From: Cephalopachus bancanus
Taxonomy: Eukaryota; Chordata; Mammalia; Primates; Tarsiidae
Length of the DNA stretch: 64,000 bases
Reading direction: 5' to 3'
NCBI GenBank assembly: GCA_027257055.1
Contig: JAPVLO010001821.1
Location: 1-64,000 of the forward strand
The notes under the pieces were generated by a model. It saw only the letters and a list, made by a program, of their open reading frames with translations. It searched no databases and had not been told where the DNA came from. Each line of letters opens with the position of its first letter. The first letter of the stretch is position 1. Below, piece after piece: positions 14,000 through 29,172 of this stretch. A program made the translations under genes and the position numbers.

Positions 14000-14350
14000 C
14001 TGCACTGTTACTTCCTGGCACTGAGTCCTAGAAGGCATTGGTGCATGCTGTAATTCCTGATTCTCACTTGTTCCCTTTCATGTAGATTACGCTCTACAGG
14101 GTGACTGCTTGGGCGTGCAGCTTGTCAAACTTTCACATTCAGGAATGCTCAACCCCACTGTGCCGCAAAGAAGGATCTGAGACAGTCACAGTTACTTGTG
14201 GGAAAGCATTACGTGTGACCCGGGAGAATTCTGAATTCTGAATTTCCTCTTAAGGAAAGCAATTACACTGTGGATCGCTGTTCGGAATAGCCTTTCTGAG
14301 GACGGTCGTGCACAGGCATCTTCCTTGGTGGAGTCTGTGCCCAATGTGTG
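14000..14350. repeat. Monomer 3 of the hexameric unit (reference copy)
   Basis: Runs 351 bp. It starts CTGCACTGTTACTTCCTGG, then GGTGCATGCTGTAATTCC, a pyrimidine-rich tract and CTCTACAGGG. Its second half has GTGGGAAAGCATTACGTG, the counterpart of GCATTATTTG in monomers 4 and 6, followed by the GAATTCT heptad run. It ends CAATGTGTGCTGC, very close to the end of monomer 1. Confidence 0.78.
14226..14245. repeat. GAATTCT heptad run
   Basis: Two exact GAATTCT heptads followed by GAATTT, giving two EcoRI sites 7 bp apart in essentially every copy. It sits just 3' of the GCATTACGTG block of monomer 3. Confidence 0.85.
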
Positions 14351-14724
14351 CTGCAGCCTTATCTCTTTGCTATGACTTTTATACTTCACTGCTGCCTGCT
14401 GTAATACCTCGTTCTCACTCTTTCCCCTTGACTTGTGTTCCTTTCCATACAGGGCCTTTGCTCCCGAGAGGGAACGTCCGGGTTTCACAGATCGAAACCT
14501 GCAATACCTAAATGCCCCAATGAGTGACCTTAGTGCTCCACAGTTACGGACAGGAGAGCATTATTTGTTTATGGGGAGAATTCTAAATTGGTTTTCCCTA
14601 TTGCATTTAAACCTAAAAAGGACTACCAATGCTGTGCCGGTTTCATGTATGGATAAGCACGGAGAGCCTATGCAAAACTGGTGGTGAAGGTGGGTCTTCC
14701 CGGGACACGCTATTGAAGCGTGCG
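14351..14724. repeat. Monomer 4 of the hexameric unit (reference copy)
   Basis: Runs 374 bp. It starts CTGCAGCCTTATC, then CTGCTGTAATACCTCGTTCTCAC, a long pyrimidine tract and CATACAGGG. It contains CCCCAATGAGTGACC and GAGCATTATTTGTTTATGG, which align with the CACACTGAGTGAAATGACC and AAGCATTATTTGTTCACC blocks of monomer 6. Confidence 0.78.
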
Positions 14725-15061
14725 CTGCACTGCCACGCATTGGCAGTCTCTGATAAGCTGGTTCTGTGCATGCCCTCCTACCCGATGCCAAGAGCTTCCC
14801 TGTATATGCCCTACACCAGTCAGGGAGCATGTGGTGACCAGAGTGCAACTTGAGGTGCTGCACTGACTGGAACCAGATCTCCACAGCCATTGGTAGCAAA
14901 GCATGCTTCATTCACCGGTGAATGCTGAAACGTTTGCTCTTTTGACACGGGCGTCTAATAATGAATACAATGGCTCTTCGGCTTCGTTTGCCAGCCAGGC
15001 CTGAGAGCCTTTGTTTTCTTTCCCGAAAATAAGAGTCTTCCATGGGAGACATTCCTCAAAA
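14725..15061. repeat. Monomer 5 of the hexameric unit (reference copy)
   Basis: Runs 337 bp, the shortest of the six. It starts CTGCACTGCCACGCATTGG, with TGTGCATGCCCTCCTACC at the position of GTGCATGCTG, then a pyrimidine stretch and CCAGTCAGGG. Its second half contains two abutting palindromes at 14899-14924. Confidence 0.72.
14899..14924. repeat. Two abutting palindromes (10 bp + 16 bp)
   Basis: AAGCATGCTT (14899-14908) is a perfect 10-bp palindrome. It is followed without a gap by CATTCACCGGTGAATG (14909-14924), a perfect 16-bp palindrome. The larger one is intact in many full-length copies; in others one G of the central CCGG is missing. Confidence 0.8.
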
Positions 15062-15480
15062 CTGCACGTCACTGAATGGGGCAACAACTATTAACCTGGC
15101 TTTGCCTGTTGTGTGGTACCGGATTCTCCCCGTTTCCCTTCACCGTGTATTCTACTCCATTGAGTGCATATGCCTGGCAGAGCTGTATTCAATGTTTCCT
15201 ACTCCATTGAGTGCATATGCCTGGCAGAGCTGAATTCAATGTTTCCTGTAGCAGAATGCACCGCTCCATGGTGCCACACTGAGTGAAATGACCGATTCAG
15301 TGCTATTCTGGGAAAGCATTATTTGTTCACCTATTGACTTCTAAAGTGTTTTGGATTTGGCTTGTCGGTCTTCTATCAAAAGCATTTGCTCTTGCGATGG
15401 CATTTACGAGTAAGAGCTGACAGGCTTCGCTGGCTTGATGGAGTGTGTATCAGGTTGGGAAACGCTGCGTCAAACATTTC
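15062..15480. repeat. Monomer 6 of the hexameric unit (reference copy)
   Basis: Runs 419 bp to the first anchor of the next unit, or 372 bp once the extra 47-bp copy is removed. It starts CTGCACGTCACTGAATGG, then TGTTGTGTGGTACC and GGATTCTCCCC. It contains the 47-bp tandem duplication and the AAGCATTATTTGTTCACC block on which units are phased. Confidence 0.72.
15154..15247. repeat. 47-bp direct tandem duplication inside each unit
   Basis: 15154-15200 and 15201-15247 are identical except one T/A difference, GCTGTATTC versus GCTGAATTC; the second copy has an EcoRI site. It recurs in nearly every unit, so it predates amplification of the array. It accounts for the excess length of monomer 6. 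Confidence 0.92.
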
Positions 15481-17521
15481 CTGCATTGTTATTTAGTTCC
15501 TAGGAGTTTTATTCTGGCTTGGTGTATGGTGCCATCAAAGAATCTCAAGCTACAGCTTGATTTGGCCTAGCAGAGCCTTACGTCAATACTTCACATGTAG
15601 GAATGAGCATGTAAATTGTGCCCCACTGAGTCAAAGGAATGCTACACACTTACGAGTAGAAAAGCAGTACTGGCTTTCTGTTTGAATCCACAAAATTTTC
15701 ACCCCTTGGCATTTCTCTATGCTAAGAAATGCAGTTACTCTCCCGTTTGCCTTGCTGAATAAGCATCGACGGCCTCTGTTAGGCTTGCTGTGAATGTGCA
15801 TTTTCCTTGGGAACGAGGTTTTCAAATGTGTGCTGCACTATTTATGGGCTATCAATTTGATTCTAACTCGGTGCATGCTGCAATACATGGGTCTCACAGT
15901 TTTCTCCTCATTTGGCGTTAGGCTCTGCAGAGTGCATTTGTTTGACCTGAAGTTCATTCATAGGACACGTAATGGAATGTGCAGCTTAAGGGTGCCACAC
16001 GGGGGCAATGGGAACTCCCCAGTAGAGGAAGAATGCATTGCCTGCTGAAGTCACCGGTGACATCTGAAGTGTTTCTGCTTTACAAATTTTTGTGTGGTCA
16101 GATACACAGATGCTCTGCCAAATGCACTGACGGAGAAGAGCGGACTGCCTTGGTTGTGTTTGTTTTGAATGTCAATCTTCCTTGGATAGTGCTGTGTGCA
16201 AAGAAGCTGCACTGTTACTTCCTGGCACTGAGTCCTAGAAGGCATTGGTGCATGCTGTAATTCCTGATTCTCACTTGTTCCCTTTCATGTAGATTACGCT
16301 CTACAGGTGACTGCTTGGGCGTGCAGCTTGTCAAACTTTCACATTCAGGAATGCTCAACCCCACTGTGCCGCAAAGAAGGATCTGAGACAGTCACAGTTA
16401 CTTGTGGGAAAGCATTACGTGTGACCCGGAGAATTCTGAATTCTGAATTTCCTCTTAAGGGAAAGCAATTACACTGTGGATCGCTGTTCGAATAGCCTTT
16501 CTGAGGACGGTCGTGCACAGGCATCTTCCTTGGTGGAGTCTGTGCCCAATGTGTGCTGCAGCCTTATCTCTTTGCTATGACTTTTATACTTCACTGCTGC
16601 CTGCTGTAATACCTCGTTCTCACTCTTTCCCCTTGACTTGTGTTCCTTTCCATACAGGGCCTTTGCTCCCGAGAGGGAACGTCCGGTTTTCACAGATCGA
16701 AACCTGCAATACCTAAATGCCCCAATGAGTGACCTTAGTGCTCCACAGTTACGGACAGGAGAGCATTATTTGTTTATGGGAGAATTCTAAATTGGTTTTC
16801 CCTATTGCATTTAAACCTAAAAAGGACTACCAATGCTGTGCCGTTTCATGTATGGATAAGCACGGAGAGCCTATGCAAAACTGGTGGTGAAGGTGGGTCT
16901 TCCCGGGGACACGCTATTGAAGCGTGCGCTGCACTGCCACGCATTGGCAGTCTCTGATAAGCTGGTTCTGTGCATGCCTCCTACCCGATGCCAAGAGCTT
17001 CCCTGTATATGCCCTACACCAGTCAGGAGCATGTGGTGACCAGAGTGCAACTTGAGGTGCTGCACTGACTGGAACCAGATCTCCACAGCCATTGGTAGCA
17101 AAGCATGCTTCATTCACCGGTGAATGCTGAAACGTTTGCTCTTTTGACACGGCGTCTAATAATGAATACAATGGCTCTTCGGCTTCGTTTGCCAGCCAGG
17201 CCTGAGAGCCTTTGTTTTCTTTCCCGTAAATAAGAGTCTTCCATGGGAGACATTCCTCAAAACTGCACGTCACTGAATGGGGCAACAACTATTAACCTGG
17301 CTTTGCCTGTTGTGTTACCGGATTCTCCCCGTTTCCCTCAACCGTGTATTCTACTCCATTGAGTGCATATGCCTGGCAGAGCTGTATTCAATGTTTCCTA
17401 CTCCATTGAGTGCATATGCCTGGCAGAGCTGAATTCAGTGTTTCCTGTAGCAGAATGCACCGCTCCATGGTGCCACACTGAGTGAAATGACCGATTCAGT
17501 GCTATTCTGGGAAAGCATTAT
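15323..17521. repeat. Macrosatellite unit U8 (2199 bp)
   Basis: Near-consensus copy, the last of the homogeneous left block. Private changes include A-to-T at 17227 (CCCGTAAATAAG), CCCTCAACCG in place of CCCTTCACCG near 17336-17344, and AATTCAGTG in place of AATTCAATG near 17433. Confidence 0.97.
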
Positions 17522-19687
17522 TTGTTCACCTATTGACTTCTAAAGTGTTTTGGATTTGGCTTGTCGGTCTTCTATCAAAAGCATTTGCTCTTGCGATGGC
17601 ATTTACGAGTAAGAGCTGACAGGCTTCGCTGGCTTGATGGGAGTGTGTATCAGTTGGGAAACGCTGCGTCAAACATTTCCTGCATTGTTATTTAGTTCCT
17701 AGGAGTTTTATTCTGGCTTGTGTATGGTGCCATCAAAGAATCTCAAGCTACAGCTTGATTTGGCCTAGCAGAGCCTTACGTCAATACTTCACATGTAGGA
17801 ATGAGCATGTAAATTGTGCCCCACTGAGTCAAAGGAATGCTACACACTTACGAGAGAAAAGCAGTACTGGCTTTCTGTTTGAATCCACAAAATTTTCACC
17901 CCTTGGCATTTCTCTATGCTAAGAAATGCAGTTACTCTCCCGTTTGCCTTGCTGAATAAGCATCGACGGCCTCTGTTAGCTTGCTGTGAATGTGCATTTT
18001 CCTTGGGAACGAGGTTTTCAAATGTGTGCTGCACTATTTATGGGCTATCAATTTGATTCTAACTCGGTGTGCTGCAATACATGGTCTCACAGTTTTCTCC
18101 TCATTTGGCGTTAGGCTCTGCAGAGTGCATTTGTTTGACCTGAAGTTCATTCATAGACACGTAATGGAATGTGCAGCTTAAGGGTGCCACACGGGGGCAA
18201 TGGAACTCCCCAGTAGAGGAAGAATGCATTGCCTGCTGAAGTCACCGGTGACATCTGAAGTGTTTCTGCTTTACAAATTTTTGTGTGGTCAGATACACAG
18301 ATGCTCTGCCAATGCACTGACGGAGAAGAGCGGACTGCCTTGGTTGTGTTGTTTTGAATGTCAATCTTCCTTGGATAGTGCTGTGTGCAAAGGAAGCTGC
18401 ACTGTTACTTCCTGGCACTGAGTCCTAGAAGGCATTGGTGCATGCTGTAATTCCTGATTCTCACTTGTTCCCTTTCATGTAGATTACGCTCTACAGGTGA
18501 CTGCTTGGGCGTGCAGCTTGTCAAACTTTCACATTCAGGAATGCTCAACCCCACTGTCCGCAAAGAAGGATCTGAGACAGTCACAGTTACTTGTGGGAAA
18601 GCATTACGTGTGACCCGGGAGAATTCTGAATTCTGAATTTCCTCTTAAGGGAAAGCAATTACACTGTGGATCGCTGTTCGAATAGCCTTTCTGAGGACGG
18701 TCGTGCACAGGCATCTTCCTTGGTGGAGTCTGTGCCCAATGTGTGCTGCAGCCTTATCTCTTTGCTATGACTTTTATACTTCACTGCTGCCTGCTGTAAT
18801 ACCTCGTTCTCACTCTTTCCCCTTGACTTGTGTCCTTTCCATACAGGCCTTTGCTCCCGAGAGGGAACGTCCGGTTTCACAGATCGAAACCTGCAATACC
18901 TAAATGCCCCAATGAGTGACCTTAGTGCTCCACAGTTACGGACAGGAGAGCATTATTTGTTTATGGGGAGAATTCTAAATTGTTTTCCCTATTGCATTTA
19001 AACCTAAAAAGGACTACCAATGCTGTGCCGGTTTCATGTATGGATAAGCACGGAGAGCCTATGCAAAACTGTGGTGAAGTGGGTCTTCCGGACACGCTAT
19101 TGAAGCGTGCGCTGCACTGCCACGCATTGCAGTCTCTGATAAGCTGGTTTTGTGCATGCCCTCCTACCTGATGCCAAGAGCTTCCCTGTATATGCCCTAC
19201 ACCATCAGGAGCATTGTGACCAAGTGCAACTGAGGTGCTGCACTGACTGGAACCAGATCTCCACAGCCATTGTAGCAAAGCATGCTTCATTCACCGGTGA
19301 ATGCTGAAACGTTGCTCTTTTGACACGGGCGTCTAATAATGAATACAATGGCTCTTCGGCTTCGTTTGCCAGCCTGGCCAGAGCCTTTGTTTTCTTTCCC
19401 GAAAATAAGAGTCTTCCATGGAGACATTCCTCAAAACTGCACGTCACTGAATGGGCAACAACTATTAGGCTTTGCCTGTTGTGTTTGTGTACCGATTCTC
19501 CCCGTTTCCCTTCACCGTTATTCTCCTCCATTGAGTGCATATGCCTGCAGAGCTGTATTCAATGTTTCCTACTACATTGAGTGCATACCTGGCAGAGCTG
19601 AATCAATGTTTCCTTAGCAGAATGCACCGCTCCATGTGCCACACTGAGTGAAATGACCGATTCAGTGCTATTCTGGGAAAGCATTAT
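17522..19687. repeat. Macrosatellite unit U9 (2166 bp)
   Basis: Begins near-consensus and becomes rich in single-base losses after about 19000. It carries the alternative T-C-A haplotype (GGTTTTG near 19148, CTCCTCC near 19524, CTACTACATT near 19570) otherwise seen together only in U1 and U2. Confidence 0.95.
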
Positions 19688-23056
<3,369 letters not shown>

Positions 23057-25141
23057 TTGTTCACCTATTGACTTCTAAAGTTTTTGGATTTGGCTTGTCG
23101 GTCTTCTATCAAAAGCATTTGCTCTTGCGATGGCATTTACGAGTAAGAGCTGACAGCTTCGCTGCTTGATGGAGTGTGTATCAGTTGGAAACGCTGCGTC
23201 AAACATTTCCTGCATTGTTATTTAGTTCCTAGGAGTTTTATTCTGGCTTGGTGTATGGTGCCATCAAAGAATCTCAAGCTACAGCTTGATTTGGCCTAGC
23301 AAGCCTTACGTCAATACTTCACATGTAGGAATGAGCATGTAAATTGTGCCCCACTGAGTCAAAGGAATGCTACACACTTACGAGTAGAAAAGCAGTACTG
23401 GCTTTCTGTTTGAATCCACAAAATTTTCACCCCTTGGCATTTCTCTATGCTAAGAAATGCAGTTACTCTCCCGTTTGCCTTGCTGAATAAGCATCGACGC
23501 CTCTGTTAGCTTGCTGTGAATGTGCATTTCCTTGGAACGAGGTTTTCAATGTGTGCTGCACTATTTATGCTATCAATTTGATTCTAACTCGTGCATGCTG
23601 CAATACATGTCTCACATTTTCTCCTCATTTGCGTTAGCTCTGCAGAGTGCATTTGTTTGACCTGAAGTTCATTCATAGACACGTAATGGAATGTGCAGCT
23701 TAAGGTGCCACACGGGGCAATGGGAACTCCCCAGTAAGGAAGAATGCATTGCCTGCTGAAGTCACCGTGACATCTGAATGTTTTCTGCTTTACAAATTTT
23801 TGTGTGTCAATACACAGATGCTCTCCAAATGCACTGACGAGAAAGAGCGACTGCCTTGGTGTGTTGTTTGAATGTCAATCTTCCTTGATAGTGCTGTGCA
23901 AAGAAGCTGCACTGTTACTTCCTGCACTGAGTCCTAGAAGCATTGGCATGCTTAATTCCTGATTCTCACTTTTCCCTTTCATTAGATTACGCTCTACAGG
24001 TGACTGCTTGGCTGCAGCTTGTCAAACTTTCACATTCAGAATGCTCAACCCCACTGTCCGCAAAGAAGATCTGAGACAGTCACAGTTACTTGTGGAAAGC
24101 ATTACGTGACCCGAGAATTCTGAATTCTGAATTTCCTCTTAAGGAAAGCAATTACACTGTGGATCGCTGTTCGAATAGCCTTTCTGAGACTCGTGCACAG
24201 CATCTTCCTGGTGGAGTCTGGCCCAATGTGTGCTGCAGCCTTATCTCTTTGCTATGACTTTATACTTCACTGCTGCCTGCTGTAATACCTCGTTCTCACT
24301 CTTCCCCTGACTTGTGTTCCTTTCCATACACCTTTGCTCCCGAGAGAACGTCCGTTTCACAGATCGAAACCTGCAATACCTAAATGCCCCAATGAGTGAC
24401 CTTAGTGCTCCACAGTTACGGACAGAGAGCATTATTTGTTATGGGAAATTCTAAATTGTTTTCCTATTCATTTAAACCTAAAAAGGACTACCAATGCTGT
24501 CCCGTTTCATGTATGATAAGCACGGAGACCTATGCAAAACTGGTGTGAAGGTGTCTTCCCGGACACGCTATTGAAGCGTGCGCTGCACTGCCACGCATTG
24601 CAGTCTCTGATAAGCTGTTCTGTGCATGCCCTCCTACCCGATCCAAGAGCTTCCCTGTATATCCCTACACCATCAGGAGCATGTGGTGACCAAGTGCAAC
24701 TTGAGTGCTGCACTGACTGAACCAGATCTCCACAGCATTGGTAGCAAAGCATGCTTCATTCACCGTGAATGCTGAAACGTTTGCTCTTTTGACACGGGCC
24801 TAATAATGAATACAATGCTCTTCGGCTTCGTTTGCAGCAGCCTGGAGCCTTTGTTTTCTTTCCCAAAATAAAGTCTTCCATGGGAGACATTCCTCAAAAC
24901 TGCACGTCACTGAATGGCAACAACTATTAACCGGCTTTGCCTTTTGTGTACCGATTCTCCCCGTTTCCCTTCACCCGTTATTCTACTCCATTGAGTGCAT
25001 ATGCCTGCAGCTGTATTCAATGTTTCCTACTCATTGTGCATATGCCTGCAAGCTGAATTCAATGTTTCCTGTAGCAGAATGCACCGCTCCATGTGCCACA
25101 CTGATGAAATGACCGATTCAGTGCTATTCTGAAAGCATTAT
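23057..25141. repeat. Macrosatellite unit U12 (2085 bp)
   Basis: Complete in span but rich in one-base losses, mostly G on the + strand; C runs such as CACCCC and AACCCC are intact. Common haplotype at the sites that can be read. Confidence 0.93.
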
Positions 25142-27177
25142 TTGTTCACCTATTGACTCTAAAGTGTTTTGGATTTGGCTTGTCGTCTTCTATCAAAAGC
25201 ATTTGCTCTTGCATGGCATTTACAGTAAGACTACAGCTTCGCTGCTTAAGTGTGTATCAGTTGAAACGCTGCGTCAAACATTTCCTCATTGTTATTTAGT
25301 TCCTAGAGTTTTATTCTGCTGGTGTATTGCCATCAAAGAATCTCAAGCTACAGCTTGATTTGGCCTACAGAGCCTTACGTCAATACTTCACATGTAGAAT
25401 GACATGTAAATTGGCCCCACTGAGTCAAAGGAATGCTACACACTTACGAGTAGAAAAGCATACTGCCTTCTGTTTGAATCCACAAAATTTCACCCCTTGG
25501 CATTTCTCTATGCTAAGAAATGCGTTACTCTCCCTTTGCCTTGCTGAATAAGCATCGACGCCTCTGTTAGGCTTGCTGTAATGCATTTTCCTTGGAACGA
25601 TTTTCAAAGTGGCTGCACTCTTTATGCTATCAATTTGATTCTAACTCGTGCATGCTGCAATACATGGTCTCACATTTTCTCCTCATTTGGCTTAGCTCTG
25701 CAGATGCATTTGTTTGACCTGAAGTTCATTCATAGTACACGTAATGGAATTGCAGCTTAAGTGCCACACGGGCAATGGGAACTCCCCAGTAAGAAGAATG
25801 CATTGCCTGCTGAAGTCACCGGTGACATCTGAATGTTTCTGCTTTACAAATTTTGTGTGTCAGATACACAATGCTCTGCCAAATGCACTGACAGAAAGCG
25901 ACTGCCTTGGTTGTGTTTGTTTTGAATGTCAATCTTCCTTGATAGTGCTGTGCAAAGGAAGCTGCACTGTTACTTCCTGCACTGAGTCCTAGAAGCATTG
26001 GTGCATGCTGTAATTCCTGATTCTCACTTGTTCCCTTTCATGTATTACGCTCTACAGGTGACTGCTGGCGTCAGCTTGTCAAACTTTCACATTCAGAATG
26101 CTCAACCCCACTGTGCCGCAAAGAAATCTGAGACAGTCACAGTTACTTGTGAAAGCATTACTGTGACCCGAGAATTCTGAATTCTGAATTCCTCTTAAGG
26201 AAAGCAATTACACTGTGGATCGCTGTTCAATACCTTTCTGAGACGGTCTGCACAGGCATCTTCCTTGGTGAGTCTGGCCCAATGTTGCTGCACCTTATCT
26301 CTTTGCTATGACTTTATACTTCACTGCTGCCTGCTGTAATACCTCGTTCTCACTCTTCCCCTTACTTGTGTTCCTTTCCATACACCTTTGCTCCCAAGGA
26401 ACTCCGGTTTCACAGATCGAAACCTGCAATACCTAAATGCCCCAATATGACCTTAGTCTCCACATTACGACAAAGCATTATTTGTTTATGGAAATTCTAA
26501 ATTGTTTTCCCTATTGCATTTAAACCTAAAAAGGACTACCAATGCTGTGCCTTTCATGTATGATAAGCACGAGAGCCTGCAAAACTGGTGGTAAGGTGGG
26601 TTTCCCGGACACGCTATTGAACGCGCTGCACTGCCACGCATGCATCTCTGATAACTGTTCTGTGCATGCCCTCCTACCCGATGCCAAACTTCCTGTATAT
26701 CCCTACACCATCAGAGCATGTGGTGACCAAATCAACTTGAGTGCTGCACTGACTGGAACCAATCTCCACACCATTGGTACAAAGCATGCTTCATTCACCC
26801 GTGAATGCTGAAACGTTTGCTCTTTGACACGCCTAATAATTAATACAATGGCTCTTCGGCTTCGTTTGCCAGCCACCTGAGAGCCTTTTTTCTTTCCCGA
26901 AAATAAGAGTCTTCCAGGAGACATTCCTCAAAACTGCACTCACTGAATGGCAACAACTATTAACCTGGCTTTGCCTGTTTGTGGTACGGATTCTCCCCTT
27001 TCCCTTCACCGTGTATTCTACTCCATTGAGTGCATATGCCTCAGAGCTGTATTCAATGTTTCCTACTCCATTGATGCATATGCCTGCAGAGCTGAATTCA
27101 ATGTTTCCTTAGCAAAGCACCGCTCCATGTGCCACACTGAGTGAAATGACCGATTCATGCTATCTGGAAAGCATTAT
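25142..27177. repeat. Macrosatellite unit U13 (2036 bp)
   Basis: Deletion-rich copy. In the first ~200 bases about 20 bases are missing relative to U4, and nearly all are G. Confidence 0.92.
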
Positions 27178-29172
27178 TTGTTCACCTATTACTTCTAAAT
27201 GTTTTGGATTTGCTTGTCGGTCTATCAAAAGCATTTGCTCTTGCGATGCATTTACAGTAAACTGACAGCTTCGCTGCTTGATGATGTGTATCATTGGGAA
27301 ACGCTGCGTCAAACATTTCCTGCATTGTTATTAGTTCCTAGATTTTTATTCTGGCTGTGTATGGTGCCATCAAAGATCTCAAGCTACACTTGATTTGCCT
27401 AGCAGAGCCTACTCAATACTTCACATTAGAATGACATGTAAATTGTGCCCCACTGAGTCAAAGGAATGCTACACACTTACGAAAAAACAGTACTGGCTTT
27501 CTGTTTGAATCCACAAAATTTTCACCCCCTTGGCATTTCTCTATGCTAAGAAATGCAGTTACTCTCCCGTTCCTTGCTGAATAACATAGACGCCTCTGTG
27601 CTTGCTGTGAATTGCATTTTCCTTGGAACAGTTTTCAATGGTGCTGCACTATTTATGCTATCAATTGATTCTAACTCGTGCATGCTGCAATACATGTCTC
27701 ACAGTTTTCTCCTCATTTGCGTTAGCTCTCAGAGTGCATTTGTTTGACCTGAATTCATTCATATACACGTATGAATGTGCAGCTTAAGGTGCCACACGGG
27801 CAATGGAACTCCCCATAAGAAAATGCATTGCCTGCTGAATCACCGTGACATCTAAGTGTTTCTGCTTACAAATTTTGTGTTCAATACACAGATCTCTGCC
27901 AAATGCACTGACGAGAAACGACTGCCTTGTTGTTTTGTTTTGAATTCAATCTTCCTTGATATGCTGTGCAAAGAACTGCACTGTTACTCCTGCACTGATC
28001 CTAGAAGGCATTGTGCATGCTTAATTCCTGATTCTCACTTGTTCCTTTCATGTAATTACGCTCTACAGGACTGCTTGGCTGCAGCTGTCAAACTTTCACA
28101 TTCAGAATGCTCAACCCCACTGTCCGCAAAGAAGATCTGAACAGTCACAGTTACTGTGGAAAGCATTACTTGACCCGGAGAATTCTGAATTCTGAATTTC
28201 CTCTTAGAAAGCAATTACACTTGGATCGCTGTTTCGAAATACCTTTCTGAGACTCGTGCACAGGCATCTCCTTGTGAGTCTGTGCCAATTGTGCTGCACC
28301 TTATCTCTTGCTATGACTTTTAACTTCACTGCTGCCTGCTGTAATACCTCTTCTCACTCTTTCCCCTTGACTTGTGTTCCTTTCCATACAGGCCTTTGCT
28401 CCCGAGAGAAATCCGTTTTCACAATCGAAACCAATACCTAAATCCCCAATGATGACCTTACTCCACATTACGACAAGAGCATTATTTTATGGGAAATTCT
28501 AAATTGGTTTTCCCTATGCATTAAACAAAAAGACTACCAATGCTGTGCCGTTTCATGATATAACACAGAGCCTATGCAAAACTGGTGGTAAGTGTCTTCC
28601 CGGACACCTATTGAAGCGTGCCTGCACTGCCACCATTGCAGTCTCTGATAAGCGTTCTTTGCATGCCCTCCTACCCGATCCAAAGCTTCCCTGTATATGC
28701 CCTACACCATCAGGAGCATGTGACCAGAGTGCAACTTGAGGTGCTGCACTGACTGAACCAATCTCCACAGCCATTGGTAGCAAAGCATGCTTCATTCACC
28801 TGAATGCTGAAACGTTTGCTCTTTTACACGGGCGTCTAATATGAATACAATGCTCTTCGCTTCGTTTGCCAGCAGCCTGAGACCTTTGTTTCTTTCCCAA
28901 AATAAATCTTCCATGAGACATTCCTCAAAACTGCACGTCACTGAATGGGCAACAACTATTAACCTGCTTTGCCTGTTGTTGTACCGGATTCTCCCCGTTT
29001 CCCTTCACCGTGTATTCTACTCCATTGAGTGCATATCCTGCAAGCTGTATTCAATGTTTCCTACTCCATTGATGCATATGCCTCAAGCTGAATTCAATGT
29101 TTCCTGTAGCAAAACACCGCTCCATGTGCCACACTGATGAAATGACCGATTCAGTGCTATTCTGAAGCATTA
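27178..29172. repeat. Macrosatellite unit U14 (1995 bp), shortest complete copy
   Basis: About 210 bp shorter than the reference although every monomer is present. The shortening is spread over the whole unit as one- and two-base losses rather than one deletion. Confidence 0.92.

Larger units (their letters stand above)
13115..15322. repeat. Macrosatellite unit U7 (2208 bp), reference copy
   Basis: Used here as the reference because its length equals the commonest maximum and it has no large private change. Six CTGCA anchors at 13274, 13625, 14000, 14351, 14725 and 15062 (next at 15481) define six diverged monomers. It has a lone private loss of GT where CCCCAGTAGAGG reads CCCCAAGAGG near 13813, together with an extra G in the preceding G run. 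Confidence 0.97.

Noticed and set aside
14475..14520. tRNA-like B-box match (GATCGAAAC) with an A-box-like TGGTGGAGTCTG upstream
   Set aside because: The two are about 160 bp apart and no cloverleaf can be formed around them; likely chance.
13115..15322. 5S rDNA repeat, which is also about 2.2 kb in some mammals
   Set aside because: I see no 5S rRNA gene sequence or its internal control region in the unit on either strand.
13115..15322. CENP-B box, as in primate alpha satellite
   Set aside because: All TTCG and CCCG sites in the reference unit were checked by eye; none matches the TTCG-N4-A-N2-CGGG pattern. Monomer length also differs from 171 bp.
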